Below are positions 1 to 11,192 of a DNA stretch of 64,000 nucleotides, in pieces. Under the pieces are notes generated by a model. The model was not told where the DNA came from and made no database searches. It worked only from the letters and a program-made list of their open reading frames with translations. The DNA comes from Strigamia acuminata. Its lineage: Eukaryota; Arthropoda; Chilopoda; Geophilomorpha; Linotaeniidae. The stretch's first letter is position 1; the number at the start of each line of letters is the position of its first letter. Position numbers and translations under genes: made by a program. The stretch covers positions 8,742,001 through 8,806,000 of the forward strand of contig OX442322.1 in assembly GCA_949358305.1 (NCBI GenBank). The letters are read 5' to 3'.

Positions 1-1650
1 ATTTCCTTTAAACTAAATATCTTCCACTAGAAAGAACTAAACTAAACTGTGTAATGAACCAAAATAACAATTGGAACCAATAATACGCAATGTCAAAGAA
101 CACACCCCCAGTCTAACTACACCTGAAAAATCAAGAAAACTGTGCTCACTTTTTAAAAAACAGTTACCTGTTGACATTGCAGAAAACGAAACCCCTCCCT
201 TAGTGAAATCTTCATTCAAACCTCTCTAGAACTCTCACAACGAGAAGCGGCCACTTAAATTCAAGACAAGCAACTTCAATCGTGCCCCACCCGACTAGTA
301 GTACAAAATCTTTTCTCAATTTTTTTCCACTACAAGCAGGGCTCTGCTAAACTAACACAAGACAAGCCAAAAATTTGAATCTAAGAGCGCACAACACATA
401 ATTCCTTTTTTTAACGAAAAACTAGGGGTATCCCCTGACACCGCGAATTATCCTCAATGCTTTCTCCTCATTCGACCTTCTCTCTGGCTAACATCTCAGC
501 TAAACCTTCCTTCCTATCATAACCCATTTTCCTCCCGACAGAAGAAGAATGCTGCCACGGCGTTTAAACCACTAATGCCGGAGCCAGAAAAGGTCGAAAA
601 AAAACAACATCTGTGAATTTCTTTGTGAGAGAAACCCACCTTTTAAAAGTATAAACTATGAATTAACTAACCTTTGACTAACTAAGCTTCTATCTCAGAA
701 GACTTCCGCGAGTATCTGATACGCCACTAACCTCAACCCCATGGTCGTGTGACCGTCAGACTCGTCGCAAAAAACTCCGAAATCAAACACTAACAAAAAA
801 GGCTAATTACTAATTTCTACTATATCGTCGCCTCTACGTTCTCCTATTGGAAGCTAGCCCAAGGGGACTCGAAATCACGACTTACTCTTCATTTCTAACC
901 TCTGCCCTTTTCTCTCATGAACCCCCAAAAAAAACTTGTGCACCTGTGTTCCGCCAAAAACACTTGTGCTTCTCTGCTCAAAACTTTGGGTAGGAGGGGG
1001 CGTGAAAACAAGTTGCGATCCACTCAACTTTGATCGCACATCTCCCAATGCTTGACGCATCTGACGAATTAACTGACTCAATCTCATGCATAGGCAAAAA
1101 GAAACCCGGATCCAAAGGAGGAGAAGACTTCCTTGCACAATCTAAGTACCAAGGCAAAGTTTACTGCCCATCTCGGACGAGCAATAGACAAGACCGAAAG
1201 TTGAACAGTGCTCAGAAGCTCAGGAGAACGTGAGCAACAGGAATTAAAGTATGGTGATGAAGTTCACCCTCTAAAACCGATTAGCTCCTCGTGTATTGGG
1301 TCCAATAACACGAGTGTCCACCAGAGAACCGACACGCCCAAAAAACAGTTCCGTTCCATCCCCCGCGAGACCGAAACCATGCCCCGACTGACGAGGACCC
1401 TCAAGAACTTTACCCCATGCACCTTGAGTAAGTATACGAAACTAAACCAAAAAAAAAAACGCGTGGCTCTGCCTAAAAGAGAAAAGAATATAGAATCCCT
1501 GGCCCTTTCTCACATCAAGGTTGTTGGACTCGCACCTTGTCACTAAGGGCGAGTGTACCCTGTCCTAGAACAACCGAGAAAGTGAAAGAACTCTGCTTCT
1601 GGGCTCCTAACCTTTCACTAACCCTAATGCTTGCACAAAAGTGCTTGCTT

Positions 1651-1843
1651 AAGCCTGATAGACTAAACTATCAATCGCTTAAGAACCTCTAATTCGCTTA
1701 AGCCTGACGGACTTAACTATCATCCGCTTAAAAAACCTCTTATTCGCTTAAGCCTGACGGACTGAACTATCATCCGCTTAAGACCATCTAATTGCTTAAG
1801 CCTGACTGACTTAACTATCATCCGCTTAAGACTCTCTAAATGC
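1651..1843 (-). repeat. Tandem repeat, four units of about 50 bp (E1)
   Basis: Four consecutive units of the form GCTTAAGCCTGACGGACTTA followed by ACTATCATCCGCTTAAG. Each unit is bounded by CTTAAG words. E2 and E8 carry three units at the matching place, so copy number varies between copies of the family. Confidence 0.8.
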
Positions 1844-1995
1844 TTTTTCTATGGGTTTGTTGGGCCACCGTTAACCAACTAAAACCTTTTTCTTTGGGTT
1901 TGTTGGGCCACCGTTAACCAACTAAAGCCATTTTTTCCAACTCGGGGTTCGACGGACCAACTGTTAACCGACTAAAGCCCTTTTTCTATTGTTCA
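1842..1995 (-). repeat. Tandem repeat, three units of about 45 bp (E1)
   Basis: Three units containing GGGTTTGTTGGGCCACCG and TTAACCAACTAAA; the third is diverged (TTCGACGGACCAACTGTTAACCG). E2 and E8 hold four units of the reverse complement at the matching place. Confidence 0.8.
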
Positions 1996-4161
1996 GTTCG
2001 ACTGACTTTGGTTAGCAGTGCAAAATGAACCTATGCAAGTGACCGTTAACTCAACACTCACATGTTAATGCTAATTCCCTATCCAACGCGACTCTTGTAA
2101 CGAGATCTCACATGCTTATCACGTTACACATTGCAACGTCACGAGGCAGCTTTGGGAATTTGAGGGTTGACTGACGAATGCCCCGCCCTATCGGCGTACT
2201 TCAACAACCTCTCTTTTCTGTTTTGACAAATAAGACTTATCTCTCTTTGGCTCTTTCTAACCTTAATCCGAACCAACGGGGCTTATTGTCCTCTTTCTTC
2301 TCCTACTGCCACTCTGACTGCAAGGCAATAGGCCTTGGCTCTTTGAACCCCAGTCCCAGAATGTATCCAAGAACTGAGTGTGGGACAACACTGGAATCCA
2401 TTGTGAGTGGACTACTTAACTATGCTACAACTAAATTCCCTAAGAAACAAATTCGGAAAACTATCTTAACTTAAACCGCAGGAACAACAAGTCTTCAAAA
2501 GAGAGAGAAGTGCTGCGTTTCTTTTTCCAAAAATGAAATTCTAAAACATCCTCAAACACTACCTCTCTCGCTGGCTTTGCTGACCAACCATTGTTCCATT
2601 CGTCAACGCGGCACTCTGCTCCGCCAACCGCAAATGGCTAAGCGCCAAATGGGTGCTCGAACAAGCAGGTTAACTAATCGCACAAAAAAAAACCCGAATA
2701 TGTAACTTTCTATTTCTTATAAAGACAACTTTCAATAAAAAATAAATTTAAAGACTGTTAACCTCTAATATCTAATTCTACAACTTTGGAGTCTCGAAAA
2801 ATGCTCTTACAACCCTGATCTGATCAATTAAGCGCCCTTATACCCCTTCCAACCACACAATGTGCAAGGTGGAGACTGCACTTACTAACATCAATTGTCT
2901 CGAATTTGAAAGACTGACCCTAATGGACGATCGTTTCACCCTGAACAAGCCCCAACATGCAGTAACTAACTTTCCAAAAAGGGGGGTACCCACCCAACTG
3001 ATCTACAAGCGCCCTCGCAAAGACGCTTGGTGGCTGCGAACTTAACAAGCAATTTTCCCCAAAACTCTGAACTAACTTATAACTAAAAGGTTTACACCGA
3101 GAAAATAATGACAAACCCAGTAACGCATCCAAACCTCCTAACCAATTGTGAACGCAGTAAAACAAAGGTACAACACGCTGGAAGTGGGAACATCTACAAA
3201 TTCTTAGCAGTAACTTCTCAAAAACCTTTTATCACAAACGAGACTGAATGGAGGACTGATTCCTAAATTTCCGCTTTCTCTAATTAAACAGCTAGTGTGG
3301 CTTATCTTATCTCAACCCACGCACAGGTTCTTCTGAAAAACCTCACACACTAACACCTGCTTAAACAATCAACTAAATAATACGGAAGTCCCCCAAAATA
3401 CAATCAAAACGCACTCTTCCATGTGGTCAGTCCACTGAAAGGCTGGCGGACAAACACGGCGGCCATTGAGACGGGATCCCTCGCCTCCACTCTCCCACGC
3501 AACCCAATATAACTGGCTGAGTGTAGTAGGGGAGAAGGAGCGACCACTCGATTGCCACAACCGAAAGAACAAGCAAACGAGCGCGGGACCGCTTCTCATC
3601 AGCCTCAAACATGGCCAATCTGCCGTCAGTCAACCTAACAGTTCACAATAGACCTGACCTCAAAACTTAATCAACTCTTAAAGCTAGAAAGAACTTCAAA
3701 CACAAGCAAACAAAATTTTAGACTGAGAGAAGTGTCCAAGTGCTTACAGCCTTTCAAAATATTATAACCAAACTTATTTCGAAAATTCAGGAGCGTGGCT
3801 CTTTCTCAAATTGCTTGAGCCAGGGGACCATACTCTCAGGTCGCTCCCACGCAAAGCACCGAGTCTGCTCACACAGTAAAACGTTAAACATAACTGCCTG
3901 TATCAACTTCAAAACCAAAAAACCAAACACCGCAAAAGCACCTGGATAAAACTCTCAATCTTAACAAACCTCTTTCTAAACTAATAAAAGCAAAGCTTGT
4001 CTTCTTTCTTTTCTGCCCTGACGGCAGGCGTCCACCTTCCCGTACGACTTGGCGTTAATGCTCAGTTGACTGGAGCGTGACTTGTCCTTTGACTTGTCTG
4101 CACCGACCAGCAACCCGCTTGCACCGCTAACTGTCCAGCCGTCTTCATCGTCCTGATGTGC

Positions 4162-5668
4162 TGTTGCGAGCAAGGACGCAACAAAAAGATTAGAAGACTC
4201 GCGTTTCACCTCTGAAAATGGTAGAAGATCTTTTTAATTTTAGTCCATAGTTTTGACCATGAGTTTGGGACATATCTGAGATGTCCAGTTGCCGGTTTTG
4301 ACCGACGGTCGCATGCAGAGCAGACCTCGGCGGTTGTCGTGTTGTCGATCGCACCTGGAATTGGTCAGGGGATATGTCTTTGATCGTTTTGTGGTTGTTT
4401 TAGTATTTGTTATTAGTTGTTTACCTCTGTTATTTGCTTTTGAGACGTTTTTGTGTTCGGTTCGGGTTCCAGTACACTTGTGAATGAGCTGAGTGTATAT
4501 TCTCAGCATAATCGCCATAGCATAGGTCAACTGGATTCAGGAAACTGTGTATTTATTAGTTTTAAAGAGGTTTTACATATTGTTTTGACGGTTGCTAACC
4601 TTTGCTGGATGTTTTAGTGTTTTGATGCTCATTGGAGACGTGGGACAGCAAGAAACAAACGGTTTTGGGTGTCCTTGGCATTTGAGTGCACATGAGCGCA
4701 TTGGGATCGTGTTCGGGAGAGAGAGAGACCAGGAAACGCCTCGTTTGGCTTCCCTGCAACGTCCCCACACTGAGTTTGGAAGTCCCAGCGCTGTTGTCAT
4801 GCCTTGGTCGACCCTGGAAGTCTGTTTGACTCGTTTCTGCTCTCATTCACGGCAGTTAGCAACTGCCTGGCCGCCATTTTGGAAAGGAGCGGTTCTCTTT
4901 GTGTTTGAGCACTGCTGGGAGATTTTCCTAGAACATAGCAAGCTGGGTAGCAATATTTATTTTAATACTTTGTGATTTTATAGAAGTGTTTTAACTGTAC
5001 ATTTGTTAATTTCACTTAACTTTACAAACAAGTGCAGAGATGAGTATTGAGGTAGGCTGCCTTGCCATTGGTTGTTAATCTTCTTTTTGCTTTGTTAATT
5101 GTTAAGTATATTTTAGATTGAGTTTTGCCTTGGTTTCATTGCTTTATTTTGTCTAAATTCTATTTATGTTTTAAGAACAAATGTACATAGGTTTTAAGCT
5201 ATTTTAGTTCAGATTGAATTACGCCATTGTTGCATCATTGCATTGTAGCTTGTTGTTGCTATGATTTAGTTGCTAGGCGCACTGTTGTTAGAGTAGGTTG
5301 CTAAAAGAAGCAATAGTTGTTATCTGTTGTTAAGAATAAAGCCAGTTGATGTGTTTTTACTCTGCTTTGGGTGAATCATTTCTGATCTGGTTTTCTGCTA
5401 CAAGAAACATGATAATGAGTGAGTAGAGAGTTTTGCATGCTCTCCTCCTCACTGAAGGCACAAGGTTTTTTCCCCAGTATCCAGAGAGCTGCTTTAATCA
5501 CTTCAACTAAATGCAGTTGGGCCTAATTTCTCCAGATGCATTTAGGCCTACAACTTGGGCTGAGAATTCAACTTGTTTCATCATCCACTATACAGTCTCG
5601 GGCGGTTTCCAGAGTTTGGTGACCAATTCGCCAGTCTTTTCCTGTGAGATCCAAGGTTGTTTGCTACA
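4162..5668 (+). repeat. E2 5' LTR, family I (1507 bp)
   Basis: Begins TGTTGCGAGCAAGGACGCAA and ends TTGCTACA. The first 22 bases form an inverted repeat, TGTTGCG-N8-CGCAACA. A GTTGCT/AAGCAA inverted repeat (about 5297-5313) precedes the poly(A) signal AATAAA at 5335-5340. A YY1-like GCCATTTTGG is at 4873-4882. The LTR shares AAAA at 5302-5305 and CAGTATCC near 5475 with the 3' LTR; both sites differ in E8. Confidence 0.93.
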
Positions 5669-6100
5669 GGGAGCTGTTTTTTGGTGCCGTGATTCCAGGA
5701 TTTCGTGCGCGTGTGTACAGCGCGCATGGAAAAGAGGTCATTTGGACGTTCAGCAAGTGATTCAAGTGGTTTGGTGCGTGCCAGTTGGTTCGTTTGTGCA
5801 GCTGGTTCTGTGAGCGACCTGCATCAAGTGCGCACGCCAGAGAGTCACGTGAGAGCGGCCATTGACGTCCTGAGTCTGCCAAGTCGTCAACACAACGCAA
5901 TGTGCAAGTTGGACAGCTGCCTGAAGAAGAAGAACATTTAGTTGTTTATGCTTAGTGTTTTTGGTGGGCTGTTACTGGGTGATTGGTTGTGCCCTCTTGG
6001 GGGGAGGATAGTGTGTACATTTTTTTGCTTTGTAATTTTACTTTAAGTGCGTTTTGACTCCATTATAACTGCTTTAAGCAGGGGAGTTTTTTCTTGTTTG
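5669..6100 (+). promoter_or_regulatory. E2 leader: primer-binding site, anticodon-arm motif and hairpin
   Basis: Thirteen bases after the LTR, TGGTGCCGTGATTCCAGGAT (5682-5701) matches the complement of a tRNA-His 3' end apart from two extra bases (GATTCC where GACC is expected). ACACAACGCAATGTGC follows at 5890-5905; its core CACAACGCA is complementary to the tRNA-His anticodon arm. A hairpin lies at 6058-6086: CTCC, then CTGCTTTAAGCAG, then GGAG. These are typical positions for reverse-transcription and packaging signals, but function is inferred. Confidence 0.75.
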
Positions 6101-8472
6101 ACTTAAGTTAGTTTAAGTGTTGGCTCACCTGTTGTTGAGTTTACACAAGAGTCAGTCATGTTGGGCGGGACATTACAGTTGTCTTTGATTCTTAGAACTT
6201 CCAATATGCGCTTTGTCATCAAGTGGTCGACAGTGAAGGGCGACGCAAGGTTTTGGTCTCATCAGGCGAGATGGAGATGCATGCAGCTGTGGTTTCCACA
6301 CGTCAAGCACGATGATTCCACATCTGCACAGCGCCTGAACTGTCCAAGATGTAGGTTGACTGTTGGTTGGCGCAGACGGGCCAAGGGACAAGTCACCCAG
6401 CTGTACAGGAAGGTGGACGCTTGCCATCAGAGCAGAGGAGAAAGCAGCTTGTTTGGTCAAGTTTCGTCATTGAAAGGGAGCCCACAGTTCGGGCCCAAGA
6501 TCGAGAGTACAAGTCACAATGTTGAGAAAAAGAGTGCCAATCAGCAAAGACGAATCATATCACCAGCCAAGACAAGCTCAAGGAGCTGGACAATGGTTGC
6601 TTGACTGCAGCAAAGTTTCAAGCCAATTCGTCTTTTTTCTTTTGTTCTTTGTTAGTAGTTTAAGTAAAAGAATTTTGTTAAGTTTAAGAGTTGATTAAGT
6701 TTGTGCGGTCAGTTCTATTGTGAACTGCGAGGGTTTCGGACTGCTGCGGAGCCGCCAGGTTTGAGGCTTGTTGGAAAGAGGTCCCGCGCTCGTTTGCTTG
6801 GTTTTTTGGTTGTCGCAAGCGAGTGGTCGCTCCTTCTCCTTTAATACACTCAGCCTGCTATTTGGGTTGTGTGGGAGAGTGGAGGCGAGGGATTCCGCCT
6901 CAAAGGGCTGCCGTGTTTGTCCGACAACCTTTCAGTGGGCTGACCACCCGTAGAAGTGTTTTGAGTCTGTTTTGGGGAATTTCCGCATTATTTCGCAGTT
7001 TTTAAGCAAGTTTTGGTGTGTGAGGTTTTTAGAATTACCTGTGCGTGGGTTGAGATAAGAGAAGCCACACTAGCTGTTTGGAAAGAGAAGGCGGAAAGTT
7101 AGAAATCAGTCCTCCATTCAGTTTCATTTTGTGATAAAAGGTTTTTTGAGAAGTTACTGCTAAGAATTTGTAGACGTTCCCACTGCCAGCTTGTTGTACC
7201 TTTAGTTTGTGATTGGAGTAAGCTCGTTTTTTCGGTTGTTTTTTGGGATTTAGGGCAGAACGACTGCTTTAAGCAAGCCAAATCTCGTTTTAGTGCGTCC
7301 ACAATTTGGTTAAGATGTTTGGATACGTTACTGGGTTCGTCATTATTTTTCTTAGTGTAAACCTTTTAGTTATAAGTTAGTTTTCAGAGTTTTGGAGAAA
7401 ATTGCTTGTTAAGTTCGCAGCCACCAAGCCTCTTTGCGAGGGCGCTTGTGGATCAGTTGGGTGGGTACCCCCTTTTTGGAAAGTTAGTCACTGTATGGTG
7501 GGGCTTGTTCAGGGTGAAACGACCGCCCATTAGAGTCAGTCTTTCAAATTCGAGACAATTGATGGTAGTAAGTGCAGTCTCCACCTTGCACATTGTGTGG
7601 TTGGAAGGGGTATAAGGGCGCTTAATTGATCAGATCAGGGTTGTAAGAGCATTTTTCGAGACTCCACAGTTGTAGAATTTAGATATTAGAGGTTAACAGT
7701 CTTTAAATTTATTTTTATTGAAAGTTGTCTCTATAAGAAATAGAAAGTTACATATTCGGGTTTTTTTGTGCGATTAGTTGACCTGCTTGTTCGAGCACCC
7801 ATTTGGCACTAGGCCATTTGCGGTTGGCGGAGCAGAGTGCCGCATTGACGAATGGAACAATGGTTGGTCAGCAAAGCCAGCGAGAGAGGTAGTGTTTGAG
7901 GATGTTGTAGAATTTCATTTTTGGAAAGAGAAACTCAGCACTTCTCTCTCTTTTGAAGACTTGTTGTTCCTGCGGTTTAAGTTAAGATAGTTTTCCGAAT
8001 TTGTTTCTTAGGGAATTTAGTTATAGCATAGTTAAGTAGTCCACTCACAATGGATTCCAGTGTTGTCCCACACTCAGTTCTTGGATACATTCTGGGACTG
8101 GGGTTCAAAGGGCCAAGGCCTATTGCCTTGCAGTCAGAGTGGCAGTAGGAGAAGAAAGAGGACAATAAGCCCCGTTGGTTCGGATTAAGGTTAGAAAGAG
8201 CCAAAGAGAGATAAGTCTTATTTGTCAAAACAGAAAAGAGAGGTTGTTGAAGTACGTCGATAGGGCGGGGCGTTCGTCAGTCAACCCTCAAATTCCCAAA
8301 GCAGCCTCGTGACGTTGCAATGTGTAACGTGATAAGCATGAGAGATCTCGTTACAAGAGTCGCGTTGGATAGGGAATTAGCATTAACATGTGAGTGTTGA
8401 GTTAAGAGTCACTTGCATAGGTTCATTTTTGCACTGCTAACCAAAGTCAGTCGAACTGAACAATAGAAAAAG

Positions 8473-8655
8473 GGCTTTAGTCGGTTAACAGTTGGTCCGT
8501 CGAACCCCGAGTTGGAAAAAAAAAACGTTTAGTTGGTTAACGGTGGCCCAACAAACCCAAAGAAAAAAACGTTTAGTTGGTTAACGGTGGCCCAACAAAC
8601 CCAAAGAAAAAGGCTTTAGTTGGTTAACGGTGGCCCAACAAACCCATAGAAAAAG
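8473..8655 (+). repeat. Tandem repeat, four units of about 44 bp (E2)
   Basis: Units of TTTAGTTGGTTAACGGTGG followed by CCCAACAAACCCAAAGAAAA. The first unit is diverged (GTCGGTTAACAGTTGGTCCG). E1 has three units. Confidence 0.85.
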
Positions 8656-8665
8656 CAATTAGAGA

Positions 8666-8803
8666 GTCTTAAGCGGATGATAGTTAAGTCCGTCAGACTT
8701 AAGCAATTAAGAGGTTTTTTAAGCGGATGATAGTTCAGTCAGTCAGGCTTAAGCGAATTGGAGGTTCTTAAGCAATTGATAGTTCAGTCTATCAGGCTTA
8801 AGC
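8666..8803 (+). repeat. Tandem repeat, three units of about 50 bp (E2)
   Basis: Units of CTTAAGCGGATGATAGTTNA followed by GTCNGTCAGGCTTAAGC. E1 has four units. Confidence 0.85.
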
Positions 8804-11170
8804 AAGCACTTTTGTGCAAGCATTAGGGTTAGTGAAAGGTTAGGAGCCCAGAAGCAGAGTTCTTTCACTTTCTCGGTTGTTCAAGGACAGGGTACACTCG
8901 CCCTTAGTGACAAGGTGCGAGTCCAACAACCTTGATGTGAGAAAGGGCCAGGGATTCTATATTCTTTTCTCTTTTATGCAGAGCCAGGCGCTCCTTTTTT
9001 AGGTTTAGTTTCGTATACTCACTCAGGGTGCATGGGGTAAAGTTCTTGAGGGTCCTCGTCAGTCGGGGCATAGTTTCGGTCTCGCGGGGGATGGAACGGA
9101 ACAGTTTTTTGAGCGTGTCGGTTCTCTGGTGGACACTCGTGTTATTGGACCCAATACACGAGGAGCTAATCGGTTTTAGAGGGTGAGCTTCTTCACCATA
9201 CTTTAATTCCTGTTGCTCACGTTCTCCTGAGCTTCTGCGCACTGTTCAACTTTCAGTCTTGTCCATTGCTCCTCCGAGATAGGCAGTAAGCTTTGCCTTG
9301 GTACTTAGATTGTGCAAGGAAGTCTTCTCCTCCTTTGGATCCGGGTTTCTTTTACCTATGCACGAAATTGAGTCAGTTAATTCGTCAAATGCGTCAAGCA
9401 TTGGGAGATGTGCGATCAAGGTTGAGCGGATCGCAACTTGTTTTCACGCCCCCTCCTACCCAAAGTTTTGAGCACAGAAGCACAAGTGTTTTGGCTGAAC
9501 ACAGGTGCACAACTGTTTTTTTTGGGGTTCCTGAGAGAAAAGGTCGAGGGTTAGATCTAAAGAGTAAGTCGTGATTTCGAGTTCCCTTGGGCTAGCTTCC
9601 GATAGGAGGACGTAGAGGCGACGATATAGTAGAAATTAGTAATTAGTCTTTTTTTTTTAGTGTTTGAGTTCAGAGCTTTTTGCGACGAGTCTGACGGTCA
9701 CACGTCCATGGGGTTTGGGTTAGTGGCGTGTCAGATACTCGCGGAAGTCTTCTGAAACAAAAGCTTAGTTAGTCAAAGGTTAGTTAATTCATAGTTTTTA
9801 CCTTTAAAAAGTGGTTTTCTCTCACAAAGAAATCCACAGGTGTTGTTTTTTCCAAGCTTTTTTGGCTCTGGCATTAGTGGTTTAAACGCCGTGGCAGCTT
9901 TCTTTTTCTGTCGGGAGGAAAATGGGTTATGATAGAAAGGAAGGTTTAGCTGAGATATTAGCCAGAGAGAAGGTCGAATTGAAGAGAAAGCATTGAGGAT
10001 AATTCGCGGTGTCAGGGGATACCCCTAGTTTTTTGTTAAAAAAGGGAATTATGTGTTGTGCTCTTAGATTCAAATTTTTGGCTTGTCTTGCGTTAGTTTA
10101 GCAGAGCCCTGCTTGTAGTAGAAAAAAAATGAGAAAAGATTTTGTACTAGTAGTCGGGTGGGGCACGATTGAAGTTACCTGTCTTAAATTTAAGTGGCCG
10201 CTTCTCGTTGTGAGAGTTCTAGAGAGGTTTGAATGGAGATTTCACTAAGGGAGGGGTTTCGTTTTCTGCAATGTCAACGGGTAACTGTTTTTAAAAGTGA
10301 GCACAATTTTCTTAATTTTTCAAGTGTATTTAGACTGGGGGTGTGTTCTTTGACATTGCGCGTTATTGGTTCCAATTGGTTTTTTGGTTCATTACACAGT
10401 TTAGTTTAGTTCTTTCTAGTTGAAGATATTTTAGTTTAAAGGAAATTGGGCACGAGTTTACCTTTGCGGTGAGTTGCCGCCTGATTGGACGGTCGATGGC
10501 TTGGCTGATTGTTTGTCATCAAGTCGTGAGTTGATCGCCTGTTTAGGTTGGTCGCTTGGTGTCCCAACGGTGAATTGGTTGTCTTTGTTTAGTTAGATAG
10601 GAATTTTCTTTAGCTTTCTGCGGCATTTTCGTTTCAGTTTGATGTCAACTTTGGCAGGCTTCCTGATTGGATCAATGGCTGAGCTCAGGTGCTTGCGTGC
10701 GTCGGTGTCTTTAGAAGCGAATTTTGTCTGAGGATTCAAACTACCTCTTAAAGGAAGTGTATGAGAAGTAGGTTTGTTAATTTAGCTTTAAGGTTATTCG
10801 TGGTTTAGTGGTGTCTTGTCTTTGACTGACCCCCTTGGTTGTGGGTCTCAGTTTCCCAAGGTTGACTGCAGGTCAATCTTTATGGGAGAGACAAGCTCCT
10901 TTTTTTTTTGTGATTGTTAGTCGTTTCTTTGTATTACGGGTTGCAAGTTAGAGTTCTGTTATTTTGCAGTATGCCTAGGGTCTTCTCGTCTCAAGGGACC
11001 CGCTCCTGTTCGTGTTAATGTATTGTTAACAGAAGAGTCAATATATTTTCGTTTGGGAAAAGGGGTTCTATGATTCGTTGTGGATTCTTGCCAAAAGATA
11101 TAGGCAAGGTGAAAGTCAAGCTGCTCGGTCTTTTCTTCTTGGGTGCGGTTCCTTCAGGGCGGCTGCTCTC

Positions 11171-11192
11171 TTCCTTTTTCGGCCGGGAGCGA
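11171..11192 (+). other. 3' LTR-proximal motif, polypyrimidine then GGCCGGGAGCGA (E2)
   Basis: The 22 bases before the 3' LTR are TTCCTTTTTC then GGCCGGGAGCGA. The same place in E4, E3, E5, E6, E11 and E12 holds a pyrimidine run followed by a related GC-rich word. This is where the plus-strand polypurine primer is expected, yet the tract is pyrimidine-rich. Confidence 0.6.

Larger units (their letters stand above)
1..4161 (-). mobile_element. E1, non-autonomous family I BEL/Pao-type element, internal region (left segment)
   Basis: Read on the minus strand, this is the internal region of an element whose 5' LTR lies at 13274-14852. It is the reverse complement of the E2 internal region at roughly 6350-10445; position 1 matches about 10445. 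About 750 bases of internal DNA and the 3' LTR must lie left of the window. E2 is inserted in the opposite orientation at 4161/12700. No gag, protease, reverse transcriptase or integrase motif is visible on either strand. Short open frames exist, but substitutions between E1 and E2 change residues freely, so I read the region as non-coding. It carries two blocks of short tandem repeats (1651-1990). Confidence 0.85.
6101..11170 (+). other. E2 internal region, non-coding
   Basis: About 5 kb with no zinc knuckle, DSG-type protease, reverse transcriptase, RNase H or integrase motif in any frame. The longest ATG frame is 148 codons (6158-6604). It is basic and shared identically with E8, but E1 does not preserve it and it resembles no family I know, so I do not call it a gene. 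Frames shared with E1, such as the 112-codon antisense frame at 8904-9242, lack an ATG start and differ mostly by amino-acid-changing substitutions. The region is well conserved in E8 and E1. Confidence 0.75.

Noticed and set aside
6158-6604. 148-codon ATG frame in E2 and E8 as a possible Gag
   Set aside because: No zinc knuckle or Gag core similarity; E2 and E8 are too similar to test, and E1 is diverged and interrupted there.
7600-7640. TATA-like GGGGTATAAGGGCGC as an internal promoter
   Set aside because: A single weak match with no supporting start-site or conservation argument.
8473-8803. Regular repeats as a CRISPR array
   Set aside because: Units are directly adjacent tandem copies without unique spacers, inside an animal retrotransposon.
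8904-9242. 112-codon antisense frame conserved in E1 (1208-1546), E2 and E8
   Set aside because: No ATG start, and the E1/E2 differences I checked change the amino acid, so there is no sign of protein constraint.
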